From Peptostreptococcus sp. D1 (lineage in GTDB: Bacteria > Bacillota > Clostridia > Peptostreptococcales > Peptostreptococcaceae): DNA of 64,000 bases. Positions within the stretch are counted from its first letter, which is position 1. Each line of letters starts with the position of its first letter. The stretch is from NCBI RefSeq assembly GCF_900112955.1, contig NZ_FONP01000010.1:1-64000 (forward strand), in the 5' to 3' direction. This document shows, one piece after another, positions 63,463-64,000 of the stretch. The notes below the pieces were generated by a model, which was given only the letters and a program-made list of their open reading frames with translations, was not told the origin of the DNA and did no database searches. Made by a program: the position numbers and the translations under genes.

Positions 63463-63514
63463 ATTTGTTGGTGTTATGATATCTATGAATAAATGATTAA
63501 AAATTCATAGATAT
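63452..63514 (+). promoter_or_regulatory. Promoter and operator of the TetR gene
   Basis: TTGACT at 63452-63457 and TATGAT at 63475-63480 have a 17-nt spacer. A perfect 12-bp inverted repeat, ATATCTATGAAT at 63479-63490 and ATTCATAGATAT at 63503-63514, covers the start region and fits an autoregulatory TetR operator. Confidence 0.8.
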
Positions 63515-63538
63515 ATTTATAAAATTTGGAGGCTTAAA

Positions 63539-64000
63539 ATGGCAAAAGCATTTACAGAAGAAGAGAAGATTAAAATAAGAGAAGATATTATGGAAACGGC
63601 TCTTGATTTGTTTCATGAGAAAGAGAAAAAATCCCTTAGTATTTCAGAGCTAACAAAAAGAGTAGGGATAGCTCAAGGGAGCTTCTATAATTTTTGGAAG
63701 GACAAGGAATCTCTCATTATTGATTTAATGGCATATAGATCAATACAAAAATTGAATGATATCGAAAAAGAATTCTCAAATTCATTAACAAATCCTAAAA
63801 AATTTCTTTCAGATGTGATTTATAGGTATGCCATAGATATTACCCTGAAAATTAAAACGCAGCCTATTTATCAAGAGGCATTTAAAATATTTGCAAGTCA
63901 AGATTCAAAGAAAGTAAACAGAGTAGAAAATCTTTATAGAGATTTTGTAGATAGGTTAATAGAGTATTGGTATAAAAATAATGCAGTAAAAACTGTGGAC
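63539..64000 (+). CDS. TetR family regulator (cut by window end)
   Basis: At least 154 residues are encoded before the right edge. The N-terminal HTH has LSISELTKRVGIAQGSFYNFWKDKESL, and helical ligand-domain sequence follows. GGAGGC precedes the ATG. The C-terminus and any target gene lie outside the window. Confidence 0.9.
   Translation, partial: MAKAFTEEEKIKIREDIMETALDLFHEKEKKSLSISELTKRVGIAQGSFYNFWKDKESLIIDLMAYRSIQKLNDIEKEFSNSLTNPKKFLSDVIYRYAIDITLKIKTQPIYQEAFKIFASQDSKKVNRVENLYRDFVDRLIEYWYKNNAVKTVD

Overview
The window is AT-rich chromosomal DNA of an anaerobic, low-GC Gram-positive bacterium. Support comes from AGGAGG-type ribosome sites, a threonyl T-box, a homodimeric-type pyruvate:ferredoxin oxidoreductase, a TM1266-type hydrogenase-associated gene, SdpI, and the xseAB-ispA-dxs-tlyA-recN and mltG-trmR-trhP gene orders. 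A class Clostridia member, possibly near Peptostreptococcaceae, is the best guess. The genus cannot be fixed from sequence alone.

Layout. 1-3250: end of a CRISPR array followed by cas1 (frameshifted), cas2 and csm6 of a type III-A-like system; no effector genes are in view. 3283-17585: a long co-directional housekeeping run: exonuclease VII (xseA, xseB), isoprenoid genes (ispA, dxs), a DUF212 membrane protein, tlyA, recN, then a SteA/SteB-like envelope module with a GT2 and an MraY-like transferase, DUF3866, purine nucleoside phosphorylase and mltG. 17647-19620: the tRNA wobble-uridine pair trmR and trhP. 19703-21697: four prepilin-like genes. 21866-27215: a Crp-type regulator, a folate cluster (folE, HD protein, folP, folBK) and a GAF/SpoIIE phosphatase. 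27286-31168: nifJ with its own promoter and terminator.

31220-38434 is an accessory island flanked by decayed genes (a histidine-kinase fragment on the left, a SNF2-helicase fragment on the right). It carries an Xre pseudogene, a two-component system, a lactococcin 972-type secreted bacteriocin, a DUF1430 membrane protein, an ABC ATPase, and a membrane-anchored protein whose C-terminal 64 residues look like a degenerate copy of the bacteriocin itself. That last protein is the most interesting observation here: it looks like a candidate immunity or decoy protein made from the toxin fold.

38500-48108: PP2C-like phosphatase, GT4, DUF6873-like, DUF445, T-box-thrS, a candidate structured RNA (44580-44796), secG, rnr, smpB. 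48182-53320: small regulatory and stress units (MerR/TipAS, ArsR-SdpI, PNPOx, fRMsr, TM1266, DUF1097, nitroreductase with a DUF1858-like tail). 53358-56852: a TPR/SH3 protein split by a frameshift, a DapA-like protein lacking the Schiff-base lysine, and a serine dehydratase; the last two diverge from a nearly perfect 72-bp palindrome. 56876-60809: methyltransferase, hslO, pseudouridine synthase, rlmD. 60954-64000: DUF4300-type lipoprotein, an ICMT-like protein, a 56-aa membrane protein, a scar of mobile-element fragments, and a TetR gene cut by the window edge.
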